Part shown: one piece after another, positions 7,600-14,832 of the stretch
How positions within the stretch are numbered: the first letter of the stretch is position 1
Layout: each line of letters starts with the position of its first letter
DNA from: UBA3478 sp036782715
GTDB taxonomy: Bacteria; Bacteroidota; Bacteroidia; Flavobacteriales; Flavobacteriaceae
Direction: 5' to 3'
Assembly (NCBI GenBank): GCA_036782715.1
Contig: DAIPYN010000008.1
Location: forward strand, 1-52,342
Length of the DNA stretch: 52,342 nt
The notes under the pieces: model-generated
The model's input: the letters and a program-made list of their open reading frames with translations, nothing else
Databases searched by the model: none
What the model was told of the DNA's origin: nothing
Made by a program: the position numbers and the translations under genes

Positions 7600-8797
7600 A
7601 TACCTCGTCGAAGAAGGCTCTCATTTTTGCAGCATAAGGCACCCCGTATTTATCGAAGGTTGCTCGAGTTGTTGAGTCTGGTTTCCAGTCAAAGAAAGCG
7701 TGACCTGCATCTTCTACCTGAAGATAGATGGCTTTTTGCCCTTTTGCCTCTAAGGTATCTACATAGGCTTGTACCATTTCGTGAGAAATCAAGCCATCCT
7801 TGGTGCCTCTAGTAAGAAAATGTGGAACCTTTCTTGAGTCACTTGAGGGTACATTTTTGATCGGAGAAAGTCCATTTCGATAGGCGATATCGGTCTGCGA
7901 GATAAATTGATTTAATGGGTTCACATCGAAAACACCATAGCTAGGGGCCGCCGCTTTGATGGCATTTCTGATTTCTAGACCCACTTGTTCAACGGTTTTA
8001 CCTTTAGGCAAGTAGGTTGGCATGAGTTTGAAATCTATCAAATAATCCCCTGTTCCTATCTGATCAGAAAGAGTCGCAGCGGCTGCTGATAAATGTCCAC
8101 CAGCACTATCACCTGTAACGGCAATTTGATTTGGATTAGCTCCGTACTTAGAAGCATTCTCTTGAAGATGTGCAATTGCACCAAAAACATCCTCTACCAA
8201 GTGGTGCATAGAATTTGGGGTTTCATCCCCATCTAGGGAATTGATCCAACGGTAATCTATACTAGCAACCACATAGGTGTTTTCCTTTGCCAGTTCCCAC
8301 GCTAAGGCACGCATAATGTCTTCGTTGTTTGAAGACCATCCGCCCCCGTGAATAATGACAACCATTGGTAAACCTTTACCTCCCTTGGGTGCGAATACAT
8401 CATATTTAAGCGCTTTCTTACCAGGCTGAGCATATACTACATCTCTATAAATAGTAAGATTATCAACTAGTGTGCGATCAACAAAAGTTGCTCCGATAGT
8501 CATATCCTTGGTGACCTTAAGGGTTTCTTTTGCCGAGAAGAACTCATAACTGGTGGTTCCCCACATTCCACCTTGAACCGTATAATAAATAGCGTCAATT
8601 TCATGACCCGGTTCAGGGATAGCAGTTATCGTAAGTTCGGTGTTAGGAGCTATAACTCCATCAGCTGGTAATGCAGGTTCTACCCGAATACTACCGTGAT
8701 CGAGATCTGCGAGTTTGACCTGAAACTGTGCGCTCATGGTAGGTATTGAAATGATTGACGTTAGAAGAGCTAGTCCTTTATTTTTTAGCGAGTACAT
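7592..8797 (-). CDS. Secreted alpha/beta-hydrolase (esterase/lipase) with N-terminal InlB-type module
   Basis: The product is 401 residues. A signal peptide ends MSAQ (about 24). Residues 27-108 form an InlB B-repeat-like beta module (GSIRVEP...LTITAIPEPGHE...TIGATFV). Residues 115-401 form a hormone-sensitive-lipase/BD-FAE-type hydrolase. The oxyanion motif HGGGW is at 150-154, the nucleophile S231 in GDSAGG, the acid probably D334 (GTKDGL) and the base H366 (DAGHAF). Such enzymes deacetylate polysaccharides or cleave short-chain esters. The N-terminal module shared with the neighbouring lipoprotein suggests surface display or substrate targeting. A perfect inverted repeat precedes the start codon. 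Confidence 0.9.
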   Translation of the reverse strand: MYSLKNKGLALLTSIISIPTMSAQFQVKLADLDHGSIRVEPALPADGVIAPNTELTITAIPEPGHEIDAIYYTVQGGMWGTTSYEFFSAKETLKVTKDMTIGATFVDRTLVDNLTIYRDVVYAQPGKKALKYDVFAPKGGKGLPMVVIIHGGGWSSNNEDIMRALAWELAKENTYVVASIDYRWINSLDGDETPNSMHHLVEDVFGAIAHLQENASKYGANPNQIAVTGDSAGGHLSAAAATLSDQIGTGDYLIDFKLMPTYLPKGKTVEQVGLEIRNAIKAAAPSYGVFDVNPLNQFISQTDIAYRNGLSPIKNVPSSDSRKVPHFLTRGTKDGLISHEMVQAYVDTLEAKGQKAIYLQVEDAGHAFFDWKPDSTTRATFDKYGVPYAAKMRAFFDEVFY

Positions 8798-8800
8798 ATG

Positions 8801-8818
8801 GAAGGTTGTTTAACCTTC
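8801..8818. repeat. Perfect inverted repeat directly upstream of the esterase start
   Basis: GAAGGTT-GTTT-AACCTTC is a 7-bp perfect stem with a 4-base loop. It lies three bases upstream of the esterase ATG, between the serine-hydrolase stop and the esterase start. In the mRNA it would fold at the ribosome-binding region. No U-tract follows, so it is not a standard terminator. Confidence 0.5.
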
Positions 8819-8860
8819 TCAAGTTAGAAGAATAATTAAAGTGAAATTGTTAAAGTTTAA

Positions 8861-10096
8861 TTACTCTATTTTCAAACCCTCATACAGAATCGCCTTTCTG
8901 ATGTTTAAATCATAGATCGCTTGTTGTTCTCTTGAAGGATAGACCCGATTTGACAAAAAGATATAAATGAGCTCAGTGGCGGGATCGACCCAGAAGAAGG
9001 TACCTGTGAACCCGGAGTGACCATAACCAGATAAATCGGCTAAAGGCGAAGGATAAGAGTCTTCATAGGATAGGGTGTCATTTTCAATCATGGGTTTGTC
9101 AAAACCCAAGCCTCTGCGGTTGTTGTTTTCTTTGAATTGAATACGGGTGAAGGTATCTATAGTTGAGGCCTTAATAAATTCTCTTCCTTGGTAGGTTCCT
9201 TTGTTTAAGAACAATTCTAAAATAGGGCGTAAAGAGCGGGTATTTGAGAATAATCCCGCATTACCTGAGACACCTCCTAGAAGGGCTGCATTTTCATCGT
9301 GCACCCATCCTCTCGTCAAGGTCTTTCTAAAGAGACTATCCTGTTCTGTAGGTATGATACGCTCTATGGGTAATTGATTTGTCGGATTAAAAAGAAGCTC
9401 TTCAGCGCCTAGATTTTGAAAGAAGTTTTCTTTCAAGAAAGTTTCGAAATCTTTACCACTTAAATGCTCGACGACTTCAGGAATCATAAGAAAGGTTAGA
9501 CCCGAATAACGGTACGTTTTGTCTGAATGTTTTGATCTTCTAGCCTTGCGGTAAACATAAGATTTAAATTTCTTGTGAATATAAATCCCCTCATAGGCTT
9601 TGGTAGGATACTGCTCAGATAAGATGGTATCTATCCATCGCTTCTTAAGCTTGCCATTTCTTCTTTTGACCTTGTTGAGGTAAACGATATAGGGAACGAT
9701 GCCGCCCTGATGAGCGAGTAGCTCTCGAACGGTTAGCTGACTCTTTTTTGGGTGATTCTTCCAGTCGCGAAAATAGTTGCTGAATGGCTTATCAAGTTCG
9801 ATTAATCCGTCATCATAGATTTTCATAAGAGCTAGGGTTGCGCCCACTACCTTGGTGATTGATGCGAGATCGTACAAATCATTTAGGCTAACTTTTGTGA
9901 TACTGTCATAGGTATGGTAGCCATAGGCTTTGTCTATTAAAATCTTATCCCCCTTTTTCAGGAAAACCTGAGCTCCAGGAAAAGCGCCATTTCTAATTCC
10001 GTTTTCAACAATACTATCGATACGTTGCTGAATATCATCTTGGGCGTTGGTAAACAGTATCGATAGGCCGAAGATTAGAATAAAGAGACTTCTCAT
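8861..10096 (-). CDS. Serine hydrolase of the beta-lactamase/class C family
   Basis: About 411 residues from the ATG at 10096, which gives a clean signal peptide (ending TNAQ, about 19). The ATG at 10123 would overlap the upstream gene and add a poor leader. Catalytic motifs of the serine beta-lactamase-like fold are visible: S-x-x-K as SITK (S79, K82), Y-S-G at about 197-199, and the third motif as GHSGFTG near residue 370. Family members include D-amino peptidases, esterases and peptidoglycan-active enzymes. The operon with a methyltransferase (4 bases upstream) does not narrow the role. Confidence 0.88.
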   Translation of the reverse strand: MRSLFILIFGLSILFTNAQDDIQQRIDSIVENGIRNGAFPGAQVFLKKGDKILIDKAYGYHTYDSITKVSLNDLYDLASITKVVGATLALMKIYDDGLIELDKPFSNYFRDWKNHPKKSQLTVRELLAHQGGIVPYIVYLNKVKRRNGKLKKRWIDTILSEQYPTKAYEGIYIHKKFKSYVYRKARRSKHSDKTYRYSGLTFLMIPEVVEHLSGKDFETFLKENFFQNLGAEELLFNPTNQLPIERIIPTEQDSLFRKTLTRGWVHDENAALLGGVSGNAGLFSNTRSLRPILELFLNKGTYQGREFIKASTIDTFTRIQFKENNNRRGLGFDKPMIENDTLSYEDSYPSPLADLSGYGHSGFTGTFFWVDPATELIYIFLSNRVYPSREQQAIYDLNIRKAILYEGLKIE

Positions 10097-10100
10097 CGTA

Positions 10101-10775
10101 TTAGAGTTTGGTGTACGCAGCATAGAAAAGGGATGCTTCTAGTTCATAATTCTGGCGTTCAAAGCGCGCATTGTCTATTACTATGGTCGATTTACCCATA
10201 TTTTCAAACTCAGCTCTTAGTAGTGATTTTAGCTGTTCTAAGCTACAACTAAATGAGGTCGATTCTACCTGTCTAACATGCTCTTCAAAATCCTTGTAAT
10301 TGGGATAGTCAGTTAAATTTTTTGAGTGGTTATAATCGGTTCTCATCGGTTCGAGCCCCATTACTTTTAAGATTGGCTCATAGCTTACTTCAAAATCACA
10401 ACAAATCAAATGACCACCCTTGTCAAGCAATTGAGTGTATTTTTCTAGTTCTCTCGCATCAATGTATTCGAGTGAGCCGAAAAAACAAAGTAGATCGCAA
10501 GAACTTGGAAGCTTATCCAAAAGGTTAGTATAGGTAATCGCTGGGTGAGGGGTAGCTTTTTCAATCATGGCCTGACTAGGGTCATAACCGATCACCCTTT
10601 TGGCATAGGGCACCAAGGATAGACTCGAGGTACCTACTCCGCAACCTACATCTAACGCTATTTCAAAGTGCCTATTCTTTAAAATCTTCGATAGAATGAG
10701 CTTGTGTAAAGGAGGTCTGTACGCCCTGTAATGGTTCGATTCTGATGAATTATATACAGTGGAATGTTGAGACAT
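10101..10775 (-). CDS. SAM-dependent methyltransferase (class I)
   Basis: The product is 224 residues and cytosolic (no signal). The glycine-rich SAM loop 'ALDVGCGVGTSSLSL' is followed by the acidic motif 'RVIGYDPSQAMIEKA', then 'DLLCFFGSLEYID' and the post-III region 'GGHLICCDFEV'. The substrate is unknown. The C-terminal third is less conserved and includes several Cys. It ends 4 bases before the serine hydrolase start and is probably the first gene of an operon running to 8861 or beyond. It diverges from the beta-helix lipoprotein gene with about 50 bases between starts. Confidence 0.85.
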   Translation of the reverse strand: MSQHSTVYNSSESNHYRAYRPPLHKLILSKILKNRHFEIALDVGCGVGTSSLSLVPYAKRVIGYDPSQAMIEKATPHPAITYTNLLDKLPSSCDLLCFFGSLEYIDARELEKYTQLLDKGGHLICCDFEVSYEPILKVMGLEPMRTDYNHSKNLTDYPNYKDFEEHVRQVESTSFSCSLEQLKSLLRAEFENMGKSTIVIDNARFERQNYELEASLFYAAYTKL

Positions 10776-10779
10776 CAGC

Positions 10780-10808
10780 TTGAAGATAAACTAAATCAAG
10801 TATTTTAG
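10780..10808 (+). promoter_or_regulatory. Candidate promoter for the beta-helix lipoprotein
   Basis: TTG at 10780-10782 and TATTTTAG at 10801-10808, separated by 18 bases, approximate the Bacteroidetes -33/-7 arrangement (TTTG, TAnnTTTG) with one deviation in the -7 box. The ATG follows 18 bases later. Confidence 0.25.
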
Positions 10809-10826
10809 AAGACCTAAACGGTCTCA

Positions 10827-11981
10827 ATGGTACAATCTCGATCGCACTTATTTTCTCTTTTACTTGCGCTGATGGGCATGTTGTATTCTTGTGATGAGGC
10901 CGAGATAGTTGATGGTTTATCAGTGATCTGTAATGATGGTATTCAAAATGGAGACGAAGTTGGAGTAGACTGTGGAGGTAGTTGTGGGAGGTTTTGTGCG
11001 GTTTATGAAAACCCGTTAGGGGGAGAGATTATCTGGCGCACTGTACTTAGAACGGGAGGAGTGTATACGTTAACTGAACCGTTACTAATTCGTGACGAAT
11101 CACAGCTTGAGATTCAGCCTGGGGTAACTATTAAAGTGGTTCCAAATGTGGGTGCCTACATCGCTGTCGGACAGGGTGGACAACTCAATATTTACGGATC
11201 AGCCGAGCAGCCTGTTATTTTTGAGTCGCTTAGTGATAACCCATCTGCTGGAGATTGGGGAGGCATTCAAGTAATGGGTCAAGCAATCACCAACGAGTCT
11301 GGGGTTCGTCTCACCGAAGTGGGTAATTACCTATATGGGGGTGGCGATGATTTAGATTATTCTATTAGACTCACCTATGTGAAGATTCACCATGCAGGGG
11401 AGGTTATTAATCAGTCACCCATGCCAGCTTTAGGTCTCTATGGAGTAGGAAGTCAATCGATCGTTGATCAAGTTGAAATTTCTCAAGCCCTTGGAGCAGG
11501 AGTTCGCATTGTGGGGGGAACTGCAAATTTGCATAGACTGTACTTAAATGATCTTGGAGAAGGTATTCGTATATCAAACGGATGGAGAGGTGATTTTAAA
11601 AAAACCTTTCTCTCTAACATTGCTTCTTCTCCTTTTCGATTTGAAGAATATTTAGCCTCTGACGAGCCCAATAACAAAGGATTTTTTGAAGACTTGACCT
11701 TTCTAGGACCTTCTGCGGGTCCCCTAGTTCAACTGAAATCGGGAGGGGCAGATCTAGATTTGAAGAATTGGCACGTAAGTCAGATGGGTTCTTTCTTAAA
11801 CTTAGAAGAAGATGCGTTTGATCGAATCGATTCATTAGAGGTGAATCCTATTTACTTTACTGGGTCAACAGTGAACTTGATCACCCCAACCTCACTTAAC
11901 ACTGATTTTATTATTCAAAGTGAAAACCAGGGCGCAGGTTCGGGAGCAGAAAAGCCCATTTGGCTGAACTGGGCTAATTAA
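10827..11981 (+). CDS. Surface lipoprotein with Cys-rich module and beta-helix repeats
   Basis: The product is 384 residues with a lipobox (LYSC, about 22). A short Cys-rich module follows (ICNDGIQNGDEVGVDCGG, then SCGRFC), a signature found at the N-terminus of many flavobacterial surface proteins. The rest is a right-handed beta-helix type region with the motif 'EQPVIFES...AGDWGGIQVMG' and regularly spaced LxI/VxL turns. Flavobacterial proteins with the DWGGI motif are exported and are sometimes misnamed multidrug transporters. No catalytic residues are evident. Its end overlaps the convergent MG2-like gene by 8 bases. Confidence 0.8.
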   Translation: MVQSRSHLFSLLLALMGMLYSCDEAEIVDGLSVICNDGIQNGDEVGVDCGGSCGRFCAVYENPLGGEIIWRTVLRTGGVYTLTEPLLIRDESQLEIQPGVTIKVVPNVGAYIAVGQGGQLNIYGSAEQPVIFESLSDNPSAGDWGGIQVMGQAITNESGVRLTEVGNYLYGGGDDLDYSIRLTYVKIHHAGEVINQSPMPALGLYGVGSQSIVDQVEISQALGAGVRIVGGTANLHRLYLNDLGEGIRISNGWRGDFKKTFLSNIASSPFRFEEYLASDEPNNKGFFEDLTFLGPSAGPLVQLKSGGADLDLKNWHVSQMGSFLNLEEDAFDRIDSLEVNPIYFTGSTVNLITPTSLNTDFIIQSENQGAGSGAEKPIWLNWAN

Positions 11982-13641
11982 CCGAGAAAGATTTCACTTC
12001 ATAAAAGGGTCGCCCATGATCATCTAACCCTTGTATCTGAACGATATATTCACCTTTAACTTCAGAAGTCGTTAATCGGATGGTTTTTTCAGACTCTATA
12101 TTCATCTGAGGATTCCAAAACAATTGCGTTCTGAAATCAGGCAAATTAAAATCTGCAAGGTGCGTCTGATTGTAGTATTTCTTGGGGGATGTACTAAGCA
12201 GTGATTCAGGAACTAGTGTTCCCGTTTTGAAATAATTTGCTTGAGTAGAATTACCATCCATAAGTAGCGCTCCGGCATAAGTCTTACCCCCATAAACGAT
12301 AGGGTCAGTATAAATACGAACATAATCTACGAGGGTAGCATCTACCTTGAATAAATCCTCTGAGGTGGTAAATTGAATCCCATCAATCATCAATAGTGCT
12401 GGTAGATATCCTGGTAATACTTGAACCTGTTTGATTGCAACGGTTTCTGTGCCTCTGTAGTTATTCACGCTAACCTCAGGAATGATCTCCCGAATCGTTT
12501 CTTTCAGACTTTTAAATCGATTGTACTCGTTCAGGTTATACTCTTTTGAAGGGAGATGACTCAGAAAGTCTTTTGCAGGCTTTACGATGACCGAGTCAGG
12601 TCTAAATTCGAAATAGTTGTTTTCAATTTGGTTGTAGATGCTACGCTGTAATAGTCTTGGTTTTTGATCTTGACTTAGCGGTCTGAAGGTCGATGGAAGC
12701 GGTTTCTTGTCAAGACTAGGCAACGACTCGAAGGTTACCAAATTTTCAAGAAATACCTTCGAAGCCTCTTGTAAAACGATCGGATAGTCTGTAGTCAGAT
12801 TCTCTAAGGTGGCATAATACGTTGAGCCCTCCTTTACCATCTTACTGAATGTTTGATTGGTACCCTGTTGCGTGATGATAGCCGTCTCAGGATTAATATA
12901 ATCTTGATTCAATTGAAGTCGTATCGAACTGCCTCGGTGTTCTGGTTTATAAATCGTATCCCCAAGTTTTGAGGCGATGGTTTTGGCCAATTCAAGATTC
13001 ACTAAGGGTTCGACGAGTTCACCGACTTTACGAACTGAAATGCTAACAGGCCGGCTAACGAGGCTCCCTTCTTTGGTCTTACGAATATTCAATGTGATAG
13101 AATCTCTAGTAGTGTAAGAGGCCTTAAGATTTATTTCAAATCGATGGTTTGAAGTGTCTTTCGCTGCGGATATCGAAGTGCTCCCTTCCTCTGCCTTAAC
13201 CTTAGCGTTGGTATATGGATTGATTACATGAATTTCTTGTTCAAAAATACTTTCAGGCCAATTAAGCATCCATTGTGAATACGCTTGTAACGTGTAACTA
13301 CCCGTCGCAAGATCAGAAGATATAAACCAGTCGCCACTACCGAACCCTTCACTTAAAGCTACTCGTTTGATTTCTGAATAGCTCCCATCTGCAGATATTA
13401 ATCTTAGGTAAATACTATGACTAACAGTTGATGCTTCGAGGTTTTCAGCGTCTAGGAGGTGCCCGTTAAAGTAGAGGTATTCAGAAGGGAAAAAAGTGGT
13501 TTTGTTAAGGGTAAGCCACAACAACTCTCTTGGAGTTTGTAGCGCTTTCTCTTTTTGAGTAGCATTGATAACTACCTTCTGACTAAACGCAGTAATACTT
13601 AAGAAGAATAACCCGAAAAGAATAAATAATTTAGTCTTCAT
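11974..13641 (-). CDS. Secreted MG2-like protein with a TonB-plug-like segment
   Basis: The product is 555 residues from the ATG at 13641 (one codon after a TTG in frame). A signal peptide ends AFSQ. The first 150 residues resemble a macroglobulin MG1/MG2 pair ('LNKTTFFPSEYLYFNGHLLD', 'ATGSYTLQAYSQWML'). Around residues 405-450 there is a plug-like stretch, 'LLMIDGIQFTTSEDLFKVD...VDYVRIYTDPIVYGGKTYAG', recalling the IDG...I-E-V-...-YG pattern of TonB receptor plugs, but no barrel follows. It overlaps the DUF4249 gene by 11 bases and is the last gene of the receptor operon, so an accessory role with that receptor is likely. Confidence 0.7.
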   Translation of the reverse strand: MKTKLFILFGLFFLSITAFSQKVVINATQKEKALQTPRELLWLTLNKTTFFPSEYLYFNGHLLDAENLEASTVSHSIYLRLISADGSYSEIKRVALSEGFGSGDWFISSDLATGSYTLQAYSQWMLNWPESIFEQEIHVINPYTNAKVKAEEGSTSISAAKDTSNHRFEINLKASYTTRDSITLNIRKTKEGSLVSRPVSISVRKVGELVEPLVNLELAKTIASKLGDTIYKPEHRGSSIRLQLNQDYINPETAIITQQGTNQTFSKMVKEGSTYYATLENLTTDYPIVLQEASKVFLENLVTFESLPSLDKKPLPSTFRPLSQDQKPRLLQRSIYNQIENNYFEFRPDSVIVKPAKDFLSHLPSKEYNLNEYNRFKSLKETIREIIPEVSVNNYRGTETVAIKQVQVLPGYLPALLMIDGIQFTTSEDLFKVDATLVDYVRIYTDPIVYGGKTYAGALLMDGNSTQANYFKTGTLVPESLLSTSPKKYYNQTHLADFNLPDFRTQLFWNPQMNIESEKTIRLTTSEVKGEYIVQIQGLDDHGRPFYEVKSFSVN

Positions 13642-14830
13642 CAATCCAGAATTCAGGTTTGATATTTGATCCTATTCGAGTGCAATCTCCACAGAAAGGT
13701 AAAACCATGACGAAAGGTCCTTCTGAGCCCGGTTCTGTTGATGCAAAATAGATCAATTCGTCTGACTTGATTGCCTCAAGGAGTGGGCGATTACCCATAG
13801 TCCCGCTGATCGAAGGTATGCTAGTTTGACAAGCATAGAAATAATTCGGACGATTCCCATCAGGGTAGTAGTCTCTGTAATCCACAAACACTCTTCTAGA
13901 GTCTACTCCTGAAACTTCGAAGTATCCTAATACCACTTCTTCAGGATTAGATTCAGAGTAGATATTGCTATTGATTTGACCCGGCTGAGATTGAGTAAAA
14001 ACCGTGGTTGAAGCATCTGAAATCTCTTTCAAAGACTGATAGTAGGCATAGGTTTGGGCGTCTACTGCATACTGTTTTACTTCGATGCTATATCGATACA
14101 TACCTTTCGGGTCATATTTCTTTAAGAATCTTACCGGTAAATCTCTGATTTCATCCGATTGAAAATTATAGGTATTTACCAGGTTGATACGGGTAGATTT
14201 GAAATTACCATAACATTCCTTCTCTTCGGTTTCTCTTAAAATGGCACGAACGTCGATGGTGTGAAACCCTTCGGCGAAAATGACCGCATCATAAGCACTC
14301 CAGTAGGGGGCTATGATTTTATACGTTTCTTCGTAATCAATGCGATAATAGTTGCCTTCAGAGTTTGAATTACTCGAACTCAATTCAAAGGACAGCCCTT
14401 CTTCATTGTCTGAATTTACCCCTTGACTTACTGAAAAATCGTCGATAGAAACGTCTCCTACCAAAGACTTAGTCTCAGAGCTGTAGCTGCGACCGTCTGC
14501 TGTAGTAATCGAAAGTTTATAAGAAACCCCGCCTTCGGCTGCAAATGCGGTAACCGATCGATATTGACCCTCTTCAACTTCTTCGAAAGGATAATTTTGT
14601 TCGTTAGAGCTCAAGATAACCACCGCCCCTTTTTCTGCTGGAGCTTCTTTAGTATCGAACGGATAGGTCCTGCTCAGCGTAATTTGTTGGTGCTTCAACT
14701 CATCGGTAATGATTGCATGAACCACTAGATTACTCTGATTATCTCCAAAGTCAATAGATACCTCTTCGACACAGGCTGAGTTCAAGACCACAAGGAAGCT
14801 AGTTAATATTATTTTTAAGTAGCTCTTCAT
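13631..14830 (-). CDS. DUF4249 lipoprotein
   Basis: The product is 399 residues with a lipobox (LNSAC, about 20) and the DUF4249 opening pattern 'VEEVSIDFGDNQSNLVVHAIITDE', followed by 'QQITLSRTYPFD' and 'GAVVILSSNEQNYPFEE'. The family is made of outer-membrane lipoproteins encoded next to TonB receptors in Bacteroidetes and is thought, by context, to act as a surface partner of the receptor. A pair of Cys near the C-terminus (FCGDC) may be structural. It starts 2 bases after the receptor stop and overlaps the MG2-like gene, fitting one operon. Confidence 0.9.
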   Translation of the reverse strand: MKSYLKIILTSFLVVLNSACVEEVSIDFGDNQSNLVVHAIITDELKHQQITLSRTYPFDTKEAPAEKGAVVILSSNEQNYPFEEVEEGQYRSVTAFAAEGGVSYKLSITTADGRSYSSETKSLVGDVSIDDFSVSQGVNSDNEEGLSFELSSSNSNSEGNYYRIDYEETYKIIAPYWSAYDAVIFAEGFHTIDVRAILRETEEKECYGNFKSTRINLVNTYNFQSDEIRDLPVRFLKKYDPKGMYRYSIEVKQYAVDAQTYAYYQSLKEISDASTTVFTQSQPGQINSNIYSESNPEEVVLGYFEVSGVDSRRVFVDYRDYYPDGNRPNYFYACQTSIPSISGTMGNRPLLEAIKSDELIYFASTEPGSEGPFVMVLPFCGDCTRIGSNIKPEFWIDED

Positions 14831-14832
14831 TT

